The notes beneath the pieces were generated by a model. That model did no database searches and was not told the origin of the DNA. It saw nothing but the letters and a program-made list of their open reading frames with translations. A stretch of DNA of 64,000 nucleotides from Cucumis sativus (lineage: Eukaryota; Streptophyta; Magnoliopsida; Cucurbitales; Cucurbitaceae), in the NCBI RefSeq assembly GCF_000004075.3, contig NC_026660.2:18247837-18311836 (forward strand). The letters run 5' to 3'. Position 1 is the stretch's first letter; each line of letters starts with the position of its first letter. This document shows positions 1-11,752 of this stretch, one piece after another. The translations under genes and the position numbers were made by a program.

Positions 1-1932
1 AAACGATTGCCGCAATTCAAACATGGACATCTAATTGAATTAAGACCTTTGGCATGACTCAACCCAAATTTAATGAACCTTTCGACTCCTAAATCATATT
101 CTCTTGACATCCTATTTTGGGTCATCCATGACTTGTCCATTGTGTAGAGGTCTAAGTTGGCCTCGAAATAAACCTGATTACAAAAGAGATTATAGGCAAC
201 AACTTTTAAAACTCAAACTTTCAAAACGGTAGATAATCCTCAAAGTACTTAATAATTTATTTCATACCATTTAGGAATTTTCTAGCTGTATTTGAAACGA
301 TTGTGGTAGGAAAAAGCGTCACACATAGACACACAAAAGTATATTTTCCAAAATAGATAATCAACATCAAAATTATATATACTAAAGAAAATATTGTAAC
401 TATATATACGAAGAAAAATATCGTAAATCAACATCAAACTTAGTCCTAACAGCTGGTTTTCAGCTTAGTCTTAAAAGTATACTAAAGAATACTTGATAAC
501 TCCAATGATCCTCTAAATTTCAAAACCAAATACATGAGCGGTATTGTTCAGCTTTTCAATCCACCCATAATTTCTCACATCTATATATCAGAGTTCATCA
601 AATTCTTATCTAAATATGATGCTGATTTTTCTCCTTCTAATGAAAGATCAAACTTTTGAATTTATAACAAAAATGTGCTATATGAAAAGAAATGCCCAAA
701 ATCAAATGTTCCTCGTAAACAATCATTGAGAAAGAAACATTATACTTAAGATTGAGAGAAACAAATCCACCTATTAACACTCAAATACCATGAAACATTC
801 TCCTAAGACTTGAGTCAATTCAGACCTCCCCTATTGGATTTTGTCGACTTTGACAGTTTTAAAGATTTTCGTCCCTATTAAACGAATCACTCGAATGCCA
901 TGATGAAAACTAACGAAATTTGTTACATTAATTTGAAAGGTTGTCTCATTACCACATTAGTGATGGAACCATCTTGAAGGAAACTTCTGGACTAGGTTCA
1001 ACAACCCCCAATTAGCATAAAACATTTGTTCTTTCAAGTTTTACACTCAATTGAAGGACAATTTCCTTTACAGACATGATGAATGATGAAGGGAATTAGT
1101 TGACAAATAATTATAACAGTAGTTTGTCTTTAGTTAGTTGATTAGGGTAGGTTTGTATAAGTAGTTTGGCTTACATTGTACAAGTAATTAGACCAATTTT
1201 AGATTGTACCACAGTACACTGCCAGAAATTAAAATTGAAGAGAAATTAACAGTTAGAAAACAGAAATTGGGCATAAATCAAATTCACAAAATAATCTCAT
1301 GTAGTTGCAAGAACGAATTAAGGTCATATAACAGAAATTCAACGATTAATGACTGAAATTGGGAAAAACTGAAACTCACAAAACAATCCAATGGAGACAA
1401 AGAAGAACTTCATATAGAGAGAGAAAGAAAGAGATAAGGAAGAGAAGCTTACCGGCGGAGGGGTGACGATCGACGCCCACGATTTGAAGCTTCGGGTTGA
1501 TTGCAGAGGTTTGGAGAAGACGGGGGTGGTGGCGACGGGTTGGTGGAGGAGGTTTGGACGGACGGGCAGGAGGGGGTGGTGGTGGCGACGTGACTTAAGA
1601 TGGCCAGAATTGGGAGAAACGCGAACAAGAGGAATGGGGGAAATTTAGGGCACAATGCGCGCGGATGGGAGGAAGAAATTGGGGAAAATTTTGTGGAATT
1701 TGGGTTTTTTTAAAAATATAAATATGTAATTTTAATTTTTTTAATATAAAATAATAAATTTTTTAATGGTAACATTCTATGACATTAAATAACTGTCGCG
1801 AAAAGTGTTTTCCGAAAAATTCTGTCTTTTCCCGTCAAAAACGCGAAATTTTCTATTTTGTGACAGTTTTTTATTTTCCCATTCATTCTTTGAGATATAT
1901 AACTGTCATAGTAAACAAGTTTTCTTCTAGTG
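1..1932 (-). mobile_element. Terminal part of a CACTA (En/Spm-type) DNA transposon
   Basis: The sequence ending at 1932 reads TTTTCTTCTAGTG, the mirror of the CACTA-family terminus CACTAGAAGAAAA. A short subterminal motif (AACTGTC / GACAGTT) recurs in both orientations near 1791, 1862 and 1901, as expected for transposase-binding subterminal repeats. A GC-rich patch at about 1470-1640 lies inside the end, as in En/Spm elements. The other terminus is not in the window, so the element probably extends to the left. No transposase reading frame is visible in 1-1440. The terminus and subterminal repeats are seen; family membership is inferred. Confidence 0.6.
1453..1655 (-). other. Possible first exon inside the CACTA end
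   Basis: On the minus strand an ATG at 1655 opens a short frame with a hydrophobic start followed by a Ser/Pro-rich stretch. The frame meets a good donor (CCG|GTAAGCTT) just below 1453. It lies inside the element end and reads away from the terminus, where the first exon of a CACTA gene would be. I do not recognise the peptide, and coding status is uncertain. Confidence 0.25.
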
Positions 1933-2094
1933 TATGTACATAATAATATGTGCGGTTGTCTTTTTTATCTCAATTTTAATCCCCTCTTTTGCCATATTCT
2001 AATGCCTTTTTTATATTAATTTTAAATCCCTCTTTTGGCCATACACATTTGTATAAGATTGTTTGAAATCAAAATATGATTGTTAGGTCAAGTA

Positions 2095-2282
2095 GAAAGC
2101 AAAGTCGGCAAGTTCTTAGAGTTCTTCACCCAACATACAGTCGATAAAAACAAAACAATACGACCAAGCTGCTTAGGGTTGCAAAACCCGACCCCCGCCT
2201 AGTGGGTCACTAGAGTTCTTCACCCAGAATGGCAGCCGGTAGAGAGGGAGAGAGGAAAAAAAGAGGGAGCCAAGCCAGCCGC
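2095..2282. mobile_element. 188-bp insertion flanked by a 12-bp direct repeat (SINE- or MITE-like)
   Basis: The 12-mer TTAGGTCAAGTA occurs perfectly at 2083-2094 and 2283-2294, exactly 200 bp apart, as a target-site duplication would. The enclosed 188 bp is more GC-rich than its surroundings. It contains an internal repeat (GAGTTCTTCACCCA, near 2119 and 2212) and a small palindrome (GGGTTGCAAAACCC). No long terminal inverted repeat and no clear poly-A tail are seen, so the class is open. Confidence 0.4.
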
Positions 2283-2539
2283 TTAGGTCAAGTAAAATGT
2301 GCGTCAAATGATTGTTGTGTTGCATGTCCAAGATGATTTTCGTGATTTTAGTTTTAGATACATAAAAGGGATTTTGCATCACAACATGAATGACTATTTC
2401 TAAATATGAACCTACAATAACCCCAAATGAATACCGGATTAAATTGGAAATAGGGCAGATAAAGAGTGAGATGGAGAGTGTTTGTGTGTGCTTTAGAGTA
2501 GTTTTAAATACATTTTTTAGATTTGTTTAAGACTAAGTT

Positions 2540-5440
2540 TGTTTCACTTGCATAATTGGTTGCCATTTTAGGTCTCAAAGTGCATTTTCACTCATTTTGA
2601 ACTTTTTGTTAGTTTGTGAGTTACGAACTTACACTTAAGCATTGTTAGGTCATTTCAAACACATTTTGTGTTTGTTTGGAACTAAGTTTGTTTAGACATT
2701 TGATTGACATGTTGGGTCTCCAAGTGCTTTTTTCCACACTTTTTGAAATTTTGGTAGGTTGTGAGTTACGAACTTACGCTCGAGTATTGTTTGGTCCGTT
2801 TGAAAGCTTATACACATTTTGAACTCTTTTTAAGATAACTTGAAACTAAGTTCATTGCACTTACATACTTCGTTGCCGTTTTGGGTCTTGAAGTACCTTT
2901 TTCACACTTTTTGAAATTTTGGTAGGTTGTGAGTTACAAACTTACACTTAAGCATTACTTGGTTGTTTTGAAAATTCAAGTGATACTTACACACGTTTTG
3001 AATACATTTTAGGTTAGATTGAGTTTGTTGCACTTGGTTGTCATTTTTGGTCTTGAAATGCTTTGTTCAACCTTTTTGGTAGATTATGAGTTACGAACTT
3101 ACACTTAGGATTTGCTTGGTTGTTTTGAAAACTCAAGTAATACATAGACACGTTTTGAGCACGCTTTACGTTGGTTTGCACTAAGTTTGTTGCATTTACA
3201 CACTTGGTTGCCATTTTGGGTCTTGTAGTGCTTTTTTTACAATATTTGAACTTTTTTCGTAGGTTATGAGTTACGAACCTACACGTAAGCTTTTTTAGGT
3301 CGTTTTGAAAGTTCAAGTGATACTTAGACACGTTTTGAACTCGTTTTAGGTTGGTTTGAAACAAAGTTTTTAACACATTTGATTGACATGTTGGGTCTTG
3401 AAGTACTTTTTTCACACTTTTTGAAATTTTGGTAGGTTGTGAGTTACAAACTTACACTTAAGCATTGCTGGGTCGTTTTGAAAATTCAAGTGATACTTAC
3501 ACACGTTTTGAATTCATTTTAGGTTAGATTGAGTTTGTTGCACTGACACACTTGGTTGTCATTTTTGGTCTTGAAATGCTTTTTTCAACCTTTTTGGTAG
3601 ATTATGAGTTACGAACTTACACTTAGGATTTGCTTGGTCGTTTTGTAAACTCAAGTAATACATAGACACGTTTTGAGCACGTTTTAGGTTGGTTTGAACT
3701 AAGTTTGTTGCACTTACACACTTGGTTGCCATTTTGGGTCTTGTAGTGCTTTTTTCACAATATTTGAACTTTTTTCGTAGGTTATGAGTTACGAACCTAC
3801 ACGTAAGCTGTTTTAGGTCGTTTTGAAAGTTCAAGTGATACTTAGACACGTTTTGAACTCGTTTTAGGTTGGTTTGAAACTAAGTTTTAAACACATTTGA
3901 TTGACATGTTGGGTCTTGAAGTACTTTTTTCACAACTTTTTGAAATTTTGGTAGGTTGTGAGTTACAAACTTACACTTAAGCATTGCTTGGTCGTTTTGA
4001 AAATTCAAGTGATACTTACACACGTTTTGAATACATTTTAGGTTAGATTGAGTTTGTTGCACTTGGTTGTCATTTTTGGTCTTGAAATGCTTTTTTCAAC
4101 CTTTTTGGTAGATTATGAGTTACGAACTTACACTTAGGATTTGCTAGGTCGTTTTGAAAACTCAAGTAATACCTAGACACGTTTTGAGCATGTTTTAGGT
4201 TGGTTTGAACTAAGTTTGTTGCACTTACACACATTGGTAGCCATTTTGGGTCTTGTAGTGCTTTTTTCACACTATTTGAACTTTTTTCGTAGGTTATGAG
4301 TTACGAACCTACACGTAAGCTGTTTTTGGTCGGTTTTGAAAGTTGAAGTGATACTTAGACACATTTTGTTCAAGTGATACTATTTTAGGTCGTTTTCAAG
4401 TGAACTTTTTTCTTCTTGTATTGACTGTTTTACTATTTCTTCATGAATTGTATTCATGGTATTTATTTTCGTAATGAATCTTTCATGTTTTGGTAAACAT
4501 TTCAGAAACACATAATTTCAGCAATATGTCAAAGAGTTGAAGGAGAAGGCAGAAGAACTTAAAGATCACATGAAGTCCTAAAAGTTAGGTAATTTTTTGA
4601 AAACATTTTTCTTTGTCTTGCTTAGTTTTAGTGGTATTTGTTAACAGGCTGAGACATACTCTTGTATGCCAAGGCTGGATGGCCAATTCAATGGATGGCC
4701 TGAGACGGTGAAATGATGAGTGTAGAACAAAGTAGACAACCGAGCAGATTTACAAGTAAGAAGATGGTGTTTGGTCTTACTCTAAAGCTACTGCTAGAAA
4801 GGTAATTCTCCCTTTATTTACACATGTTATCTATATTTAATTACTGTTTTTATGTGATGGTGAATAAATATTTAAGTCGTTTCAAGTTTGTACATCATGC
4901 TTGAGTTAATACATTTCCCAACTCGCATTAATTTTAAAGTTGAGACTAAGTTTGTTGCACTTACACACTTGGTTGCCATTTTGGATTTTGGAGTGCTTTT
5001 TCTACATTTTTTGAACTTTTTGGTAGGTTATGAGTTATGAAGCTACACTAAAGCATTATTAGATCGTTTTTAAAGTTCGAGTGATACTTAAACATTTTTT
5101 GAACACCTTTTAGGTTGTTACAAACTAAGTTAGTTTTACATACAGCCATGGTTGCCATTTTGAGTCTTGAAAGATTTTTTTTCACACTTTTTGAAATTTT
5201 TGGTAAGTTATGAGTTATAAACTTACACTTAAGCGTTGTTAGGTTGTTTGAAAACTTATACGTGTTTTGAATACTTGTTAGGTTTGTATAGAACTAAGTT
5301 CGTTGCACTTACACACTTGACATTTTAGGTTTTGGAGTGTCTTTTTCAAAATTTTTGAACTTTTTGCTAGGTTATGACTTATGAACTTGTATTGAATATT
5401 TGTTAGGTCGTTTTGATAATTCAAGTGATACTTAGAAAAT
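2540..5440. repeat. About 170-bp tandem satellite with trimeric higher-order repeat
   Basis: A ~157-181 bp monomer, recognised by GGTAGGTTATGAGTTACGAA and CACTTGGTTGCCATTTTGGG, is repeated in tandem. In the core the monomers fall into three subtypes, A, B and C. A begins at 2921, 3431 and 3950; B at 3078, 3596 and 4107; C at 3258, 3776 and 4288. This gives three ABC units of about 510-519 bp. More diverged monomers lie at 2540-2920 and 4930-5440, with unrelated sequence between at about 4400-4925. Minus-strand frames run through the array only because the monomers lack stops; they are not treated as genes. Confidence 0.9.
4500..4803 (+). other. Exon-like fragments inside the satellite region
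   Basis: This non-satellite stretch contains a Lys/Glu-rich 19-codon frame that starts QQYVKELKEK near 4520 and ends at a TAA, followed by AG|GTAATTTT. A second block (about 4649-4801) is preceded by an acceptor-like TTAACAG and ends at AAAG|GTAATTC. It looks like the remains of spliced exons from a gene or transposon caught between satellite blocks. No family is recognised. Confidence 0.25.
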
Positions 5441-5605
5441 GCAACCAAGCTTAAACAATTCAGCTCATTTTTCTAAAATTTTTAGTTTAACCTATTTAAT
5501 AAAATTCGATGGAAATTCTTGTTTTCTTTTTGTAGGAATAAAAGGAAATGAAATATAACCAAACTTGGGATCTTTGCAAGCAATCTTCCATGAAGAAACT
5601 AGGCT

Positions 5606-6212
5606 ACAAGGGGTTTGGGGTTTTAGGGTTTTAGGGCTTGAGGGCTTGGGGCTTGGGACTTGAGTTTTTAGGGCTTAGGGCTTAGGGCTTTTAGGGCTTA
5701 GGGTTAGGGCTTTTAGGGCTTTTAGGGCTTAGGGCTTAGGGCTTAGGGCTTTTGGGCTTTTTGGGCTTTTTAGGCTTAGGGCTTAGGGCTTGGGCTTTGG
5801 GCGTTTAGGGCTTTTAGGGCATTTAGGGCGCTTAGGGCTTTTAGGTTGTAGGGCTTAAGGCTTTTAGGGCTTAGCGCTTAGGGATTTTAGGGCATGTAGG
5901 GCTTTGGGCTTGGGCTTTGGGCTTTTAGGGCTTTTAGGGATTTTAGGGCTCTTAGGGCGCTTAGGGCTTACCACTGAGGGCTTAGGGCTTTTAGTGCTTT
6001 TAGGGCGCTTAGGGCTTTTAGGTTTTAGGACTTAGGGCTTTGAGGGTTTACCGCTTAGGGCGTACCGTTTACGTCTTAGGGCTTACGGCTTACGGCTTAC
6101 GGCTTTTAGGGCTTTTAAGGCTTTTCGGGCTTTTAGGGCTTACCGCTTAGGGCGTACCGTTTAGGTCTTAGGGCTTAGGGTTTTAGGGTTTTAGGGTTTT
6201 AGGGCTTTAGGG
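5606..6212. repeat. Interstitial telomere-like array, mostly CTTAGGG variants
   Basis: About 600 bp consist almost only of TTAGGG-containing units. Canonical plant TTTAGGG occurs, but most units are CTTAGGG or TTTTAGGGC variants, with degenerate units such as CTTACGG, CTTACCG and GCTTGGG. The array ends in three near-perfect TTTTAGGG units at about 6178-6201. It begins some 170 bp after the last satellite monomer. It is internal, so it is an interstitial telomeric repeat and not a chromosome end. Confidence 0.9.
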
Positions 6213-8041
6213 TGTAATTAGTATTCTTTTTCAAGTACATGAATCTACTAAACACAAATATAGAACTTGTATGTCATTGCGAGACTGACGTGGGTGAGGA
6301 GGATAGTATTTATTTACTTCCTTGTTATTGTTGTTAGCACTTTGTGTGGTTTATGATTTAACCAATTCTCTTATGCTAAAATTTTTTGGTTTTAAGGTAT
6401 TATTATTAGACATTCGTTCTTTTTTTCTTTTGATTGTATTGGCATATGATGTTTGGTCAAATTGGTGTTGTGTGTTGGTACTTTTGATTGTATTGGCATA
6501 TGATGTTTGGTCAAATTGGTGTTGTGTGTTGGTGGAGTTGAGGAATCATTTATTTTTTTACTATCCGTTTAATACTCCTATTTGGAAGACATGCTTTTAT
6601 GAGGTGAGTATTCACATAAGATGTAATATTGAGATACTAAATTCAATAGGGTTTGTCACTTTAGTGCTTGAAGCGCTATAACCATAACATGCATATCACC
6701 AGTGTTATTGTGCACCATCACCAGATGATTAGTCAAGCTGTTAGGTTTGAGATTTTTATTTGTTATACTAATTTGGCTTGAAGCTTCTTGTGTAGATATC
6801 CAATCAACCTTCTCCCTGAGTCCTTTTCTAATGTTTCCTTGTTGTTATGGTGTATGTTTCGACTGTTATGGTGTATGTTTCGACCTTTAAATTAGTAGAA
6901 GGAAGATGGAAGAAACTCTAGATGGTGTTAATATCTTGCCTCGTATTTCCTAAAATTTATGACTTTATTAAACATAAAGTTCTTAGTTTTTCTTTCTTTA
7001 TCCTACAACAGTTCTATCTAACACAAAATTCAATTTTATCTCCATAGAAAGTAAACTTTAAAAGATGTTACAAAGTTAATACATCAACTTGTAAAACATA
7101 AAAGATTAGTTGTGGCGATGACAAAATTGTATACAATACATAGAAAATTTCAATCCACCATCGATTTCGGATTTGCTCGCCTTTAGAAACTCTTTTAGCG
7201 TCAAGGGAAAATAAGCAAATGGTTAGGAATCTCAATTTTGTATTTCATATTCATTGGCAGCATATTAAAATTTTTGGATCTCTAGTTAAAACTCCTACAG
7301 TTGGTAGTTTCTCACGAAATACTATGTATAAGCCATTAAGTATTTTTAGGGATAAAGAACATAAGCATATTATATTCATTATATTCAAAATTTGCACTAT
7401 TTAGATCGAAAAACTAAAAAACAGAAATTGTTTGCCAAACACATTCACAACTCTCTACGAATAACACAAACAAAATTGAGAATATTACCAAACAACCCCT
7501 AACCTTTTCAACTCCCTGCGAACATCATCTTGTGTAATATAACCCTGTGCTTATTGAACTGCTTGGCAAATGATGAAAATGATGTTAGCGCAACATAAGC
7601 AACGTCAATCTCAAAGTCAGAGGTTTGATTCCCACGCCCAATATATAGTAAATAAAGTAAGAATGGAACAGATCCAAGATATATAATATACCATCAAAGT
7701 AGACCCAATCAAGAGTTACAATTGACCAAATTTTCAGTAAAAACAGACTTGTTATCATGAGAGTTAGAGAGTATTTTATAAAGCTCATACAGCTAGCTTT
7801 TTACATGCATATTCTACAACAAAAACACTCACAAACCCGGTTGTTGTTGACTACGAGCTTACACAATGCTACATCCTTCGTAACCTGAAAACGGAACTTG
7901 ACTTGGATTCTCCAACAGAATCGATAAAATTTGATAAGTCCAACAAATTCATTATATAAGGTATAGATTAATTGGTTTTAGCGGGTTTGGTAAGGATATG
8001 AAGTTGATACTTTTCTGCAGCTTGCAGTCATCTTGTGTATG
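6213..8041. other. Intergenic, no supported gene
   Basis: This is AT-rich sequence with short frames only. A frame at 6322-6681 owes part of its length to a local 54-bp duplication and has no family resemblance. A second small tandem duplication (about 21 bp, around 6840-6882) is present. The last part is the likely 3' flank of the ENY2 gene. Confidence 0.5.
6427..6533 (+). repeat. 54-bp tandem duplication, two copies
   Basis: Copy 1 is 6427-6480 and copy 2 begins at 6481. Through 6533 they differ only at the end (GGTA versus GGTG). The near-identity implies a recent duplication. Because 54 is a multiple of three, it leaves the chance frame through it open. Confidence 0.85.
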
Positions 8042-10337
8042 TTAGATGGCTGTTGATCCAAGGAAAGATCGGATGCGCTGCAGCAGCTCGGCTTTCACTG
8101 AATCTGGAACTGAGGCTACACGACATCATTTGAACTAAAGTCAGCAACGAGTTTGGCTATAACCAGAAGCACAGTTGAATGGTTGAATGAGATAAGATTA
8201 TGACTAGATATGCAAGTCATCAAAACAACTCTAGAGTCGGAGTACAGAAAAAGGACAAGAAAAGTTAATGTCATGGCAAGTACATTTTATCGTGGCGAGC
8301 AATTCACCTTCATAAGAAAAAATTTTAAACGTGAACAACACATAAATCGACCGGAACATAATGGACTATGAACGTTTAATTGGTAAATGGCTATGGAAAG
8401 TCTCCTCTTGTGCTTGATTCTTTAGGTGCAGTTTAAAAACACATTATCCTTTGTAACATAATGGATGCAAGTTTAAATTTTTGAGGGTGTCCCTCATGAG
8501 AACCAATGAAAACCCCTTGATGACTTCAATTCTTTCTCCATTGTGTTAAGCTTGGTGCTTTGGAAGAGTGTGAAAATCAAACTTCGCCAGGAGTAAAAGT
8601 GAGTTTTTTCCAAGTTCTTACTGACTCGTATTCAGAATATTCCTCAACAATGACACACATACGAATACACACTACATATATAACAAGAATTCACCTTAAC
8701 AATTTATAAGAAATGAAATTTGCATGAGCTTTGAATAGTTCATGACTACTTTCTATCAAGCAAGCATAACTCATCGGTTCTATTGTTTTGGGCAAAAAAT
8801 TTTACTCAATATATTTTCTAATTATCAATCATTCTCTGAGTCATAACATCCGATTTGACTCCTTATAATTTGATTTGATGTAAAGGAATTCTTCAAATGT
8901 TATTGACTTTTTATATTGGGTTGATAGCTATGAACTCATACAGCTGTGGATCCAAATTTTTTTTATGGGGGCTTCGTAATTCGGTAAAAATAATCTGAAA
9001 AAAAATGCAAGCAGTGGGGTTTGAACTGGGGTCTAGAGGGGCTGGATGACATTTTTATCACTGGGTTAAATATGGTATTGGTATAGTTACAGTTATGTAT
9101 ATACATAAAGAACACAATGTTGAGGGAGGCTTGAGCCCCCTAGACCTATATTAAATCCCCCGATAATCTCTCATACATTGGCACGTGGGTCCTCTAATTT
9201 GATTACTCCAAATCACCATACTTAAGCATACAGGATAATAACTGTGAGGAATGTGGTGAGCACATGAATCTCACAGGCTTACAAATGCAGGACAGAATAT
9301 AATTGGGTTTGTATACAGATAGAGTTGGTTGCACCTCATCTTGTGTCATAAAAGTACGTAAACTATAAGCCTTTCTAGGATACATAAACGTGAAGTTTTC
9401 TTGCATCATATGTAACAATTGTTAGAGGGTGTAGCATATCAAGGATCCTTTCAGCAGCAAAAGCAGTCAAATGATAACGTATCAGAAGTTTATGATAAGT
9501 GCAACCAATAGCAACCACTTCTAAAATGGAAAGTGAGAACGAACCTCTGCCTTTTGGAGTAATGACCTGCACAAGGTCATCAACACTGACATTGTTCCTT
9601 CCTTTCTTCCTTACATATGCCCTAGAGAAACAACAGAGAGATTCAAAAGTCTTAGCCTTGGAATGAAAGAATTGATAGGATCATGTAGCAAATCTCCACT
9701 TCCAGGACTGTTAATGAAAGACCCATAGACAAAACTAGAACTGCATCAGTTCTAATGTTCCGTTTGAATTAATTTCAATGCAACCTTTACACATCAAGCC
9801 ACGCCCTCTAGCGTTTTTCTTTCAGCAATTACTCGTTAATTAGTGACTAATACGGTACAGGAAATGATCAAACATTTGTAGAAAAACAACAGAAACACTA
9901 AATCGATACATGAATTTAATGAATACAGAGGAGAGCGGAACCTGCAAAGTGCTTTCATCTCATCTTTCCAGCCGCATTCAATGAGCCTCTCTCTCAAGAG
10001 CTCTTTCAGCCGCTCTTTCTCACCACTTTCAATCAGCTGTCCAGGAAGAAATCCAATCAAAATCATAAAGAAAAAAAGACAAACGAACCGAATAAACTGC
10101 AGACCTTGATGTTGATTGATTCTTGAAAAGTGGGTTGGTGTTCTCGATCATCCTCCGGTTCAGGCGTCGGAGGCCGATTAATAGAAGCCCTCCTGTCGCA
10201 GCAGAAATTAGGGCATGGCAATTATAGCCACGGATTGAAGCTTCAAGAATTAGCCCCATCGATGCGAAAATTTCAATTTGGTAAAGTGATGATCTGATGA
10301 AAGACGACCAGAAATCTGACTGAGGAGAGACTTACAT
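8042..10337 (-). CDS. ENY2: ENY2/SUS1 homolog (SAGA DUB module / TREX-2 mRNA export factor)
   Basis: CDS in five pieces: 10336-10337, 10105-10192, 9942-10036, 9545-9621 and 8042-8115; 336 bp, 111 residues. The protein carries the family signatures [35 protein letters not shown] and [10 protein letters not shown], and ends [12 protein letters not shown]2/Sus1 is a small helical nuclear protein shared by the SAGA deubiquitinase module and the TREX-2 export complex. The start codon is split by the first intron. Leader exon 1 ends ...GAAT before GTAAGTC, and exon 2 begins GAGGGCTTCT, so splicing makes ATG. The result, [11 protein letters not shown], aligns with the N-terminus I remember for Arabidopsis SUS1. 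No other in-frame ATG exists before the middle of the protein. The exon-2 donor (AAG|GTCTGC) is weak, but the frame and family demand it. The last intron (8116-9544) holds a degenerate repeat. A divergent NF-YC13 gene lies 1.4 kb away. Confidence 0.93.
8945..9170. repeat. Degenerate transposon-like repeat in the ENY2 last intron
   Basis: This block contains GGGGTTTGAACTGGGG and GGGAGGCTTGAGCCCCCTAGACC, phrases common in non-autonomous plant transposons. A related-looking but diverged segment (AAATTCGAACTCCCTGATCC) lies near 52868. Ends and target duplication could not be fixed, so only its repeat nature is claimed. Confidence 0.35.
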
Positions 10338-11752
10338 TCAATTATCAAATATTATGGTTAGAGATTGTTCTTGACAAATATTCACTTTCACGGCGACACA
10401 GCGCGTCCAACTACACCGCGAGGAACAGCTGACTGGAGACGACGAGAAGCGGCAGATTTTATTATTATCTATTTATATTATTTTTTTCTACTGCCTTAAA
10501 GAAAATGAAAATACTTAAACTAAAATGAAATAAGATTTAAATACATTAACAAAATAGTGTTTTTTTAAAGATGAACAAAATAGTGTTTTTTTAAAATGAT
10601 CAAAATAGTGATTAAATCTTATGTAGTGAATTTGTTTTCAATGAGAACACTTAGTAGAGACCATAGGACGTTGTATTTAAAAATAACCTACTTTAGTATT
10701 GTTTTTTAATTTGCTCTCTATTTATTTTATGGTAATATTTTAAAATTTGTACAAACGTTTTTAAATGATATAGTAGTTGGATCCAAGCTTCATGATTAAA
10801 AAAAAAAAAACCTTGCATATCTATGTCTATGTATCATGTTAGTGGTGATCTCTTGAAGTTGATTTCATGAAATATACGAGTGATAGAGTCTTTTTCTTGT
10901 CTAACTTTCATCGCCAAGATAAATATTTCATGTACAGTTAATAATTAACTATGCTCAGGCATGTTCAACTAAATAACAATTAACATTATTTTTTTTCTCT
11001 CATGTTGATTGCTCGGTCTCATTCTTACTACAGTTAAGGAATGTTTAAAAACGATAGCTAAAATATTTAAGTGTTAGGTTATAGTAAAATTTACGTAACT
11101 ATGACTAGTCGCATAATTACAACAACCGCATTTTATGGAACTTCTTGTTTTCTTCTTTGAGCATTCATGTATGATTAAATGACAAGAGATGATGCATTGA
11201 TGTCAACATCTATGGTAGTACCATTAGAATGGAATCCAGCGGGACAAACCCAACAGGTTACTAACCATCGTCCTCAAATAAATATTAGTTAGACATATAA
11301 GAATAAGTCATGTTGCACGAGTAGCTGAAAATTTAGTTAATTTTATTTAACATAAGATCATAAGCAAACAATATTAAATTTATAAACATAAAATTTGAGG
11401 CACTAAAAGAGTATTTTCCAACTTTTCTTAGGTTATATTGTGAGGTATAAAAACATTATGAAATTGATATATTTGTTTTTTTCTTTAAAGAATGAACAAA
11501 AACTTTTTATATCATGGCGGGAAAACCCCTCGAAAGGACAAGGAAATGTCCAAAGAGCCCCCATAACAATTAAAGAAGACCTACTCATATTGCCTGAGCG
11601 ATAAAGTAGTACGTCAGGGCTATTTTCGTCATATAAATTTTCCATCCTCCTCTTCCCGCCATTACAAATCCCCAAAATTTCATCGTTCAATCAGAATAAT
11701 CTGCTCAGATCGAAAGCCATTTCTCAGTCATCGGTTCATTCAGGTTCCGGAT
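10338..11752. promoter_or_regulatory. Divergent intergenic region between ENY2 (-) and NF-YC13 (+)
   Basis: This 1.4-kb stretch holds both 5' flanks. The ENY2 leader lies at about 10336-10440. A short internal duplication (AAAATAGTGTTTTTTTAAA, near 10552 and 10578) and poly-A/T runs are present. I see no clear TATA box for either gene and no other gene. Confidence 0.5.

Noticed and set aside
3041-4270. Series of minus-strand frames with similar peptides (MATKC-type, QNDxAxxKCKFVTHN)
   Set aside because: They are simply the satellite monomers translated; lengths follow monomer length, start codons are arbitrary and there are no splice or promoter signals.
2540-5440. CRISPR array as explanation of the regular repeats
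   Set aside because: The units are head-to-tail monomers of ~170 bp with no unique spacers, in a plant nuclear genome.
6322-6681. 119-codon plus-strand frame with hydrophobic residues
   Set aside because: Length depends on a 54-bp tandem duplication, composition follows T-rich DNA, and no family is recognised.
8945-9170. tRNA or tRNA-derived SINE because of GGGTTTGAACTG (B-box-like)
   Set aside because: No A box at the right distance and no cloverleaf could be drawn; kept only as a degenerate repeat.
11433-11690. 85-codon minus-strand frame overlapping the NF-YC13 promoter
   Set aside because: It lies in the 5' flank of a well-supported gene, has no homology I know and no leader or splice context.
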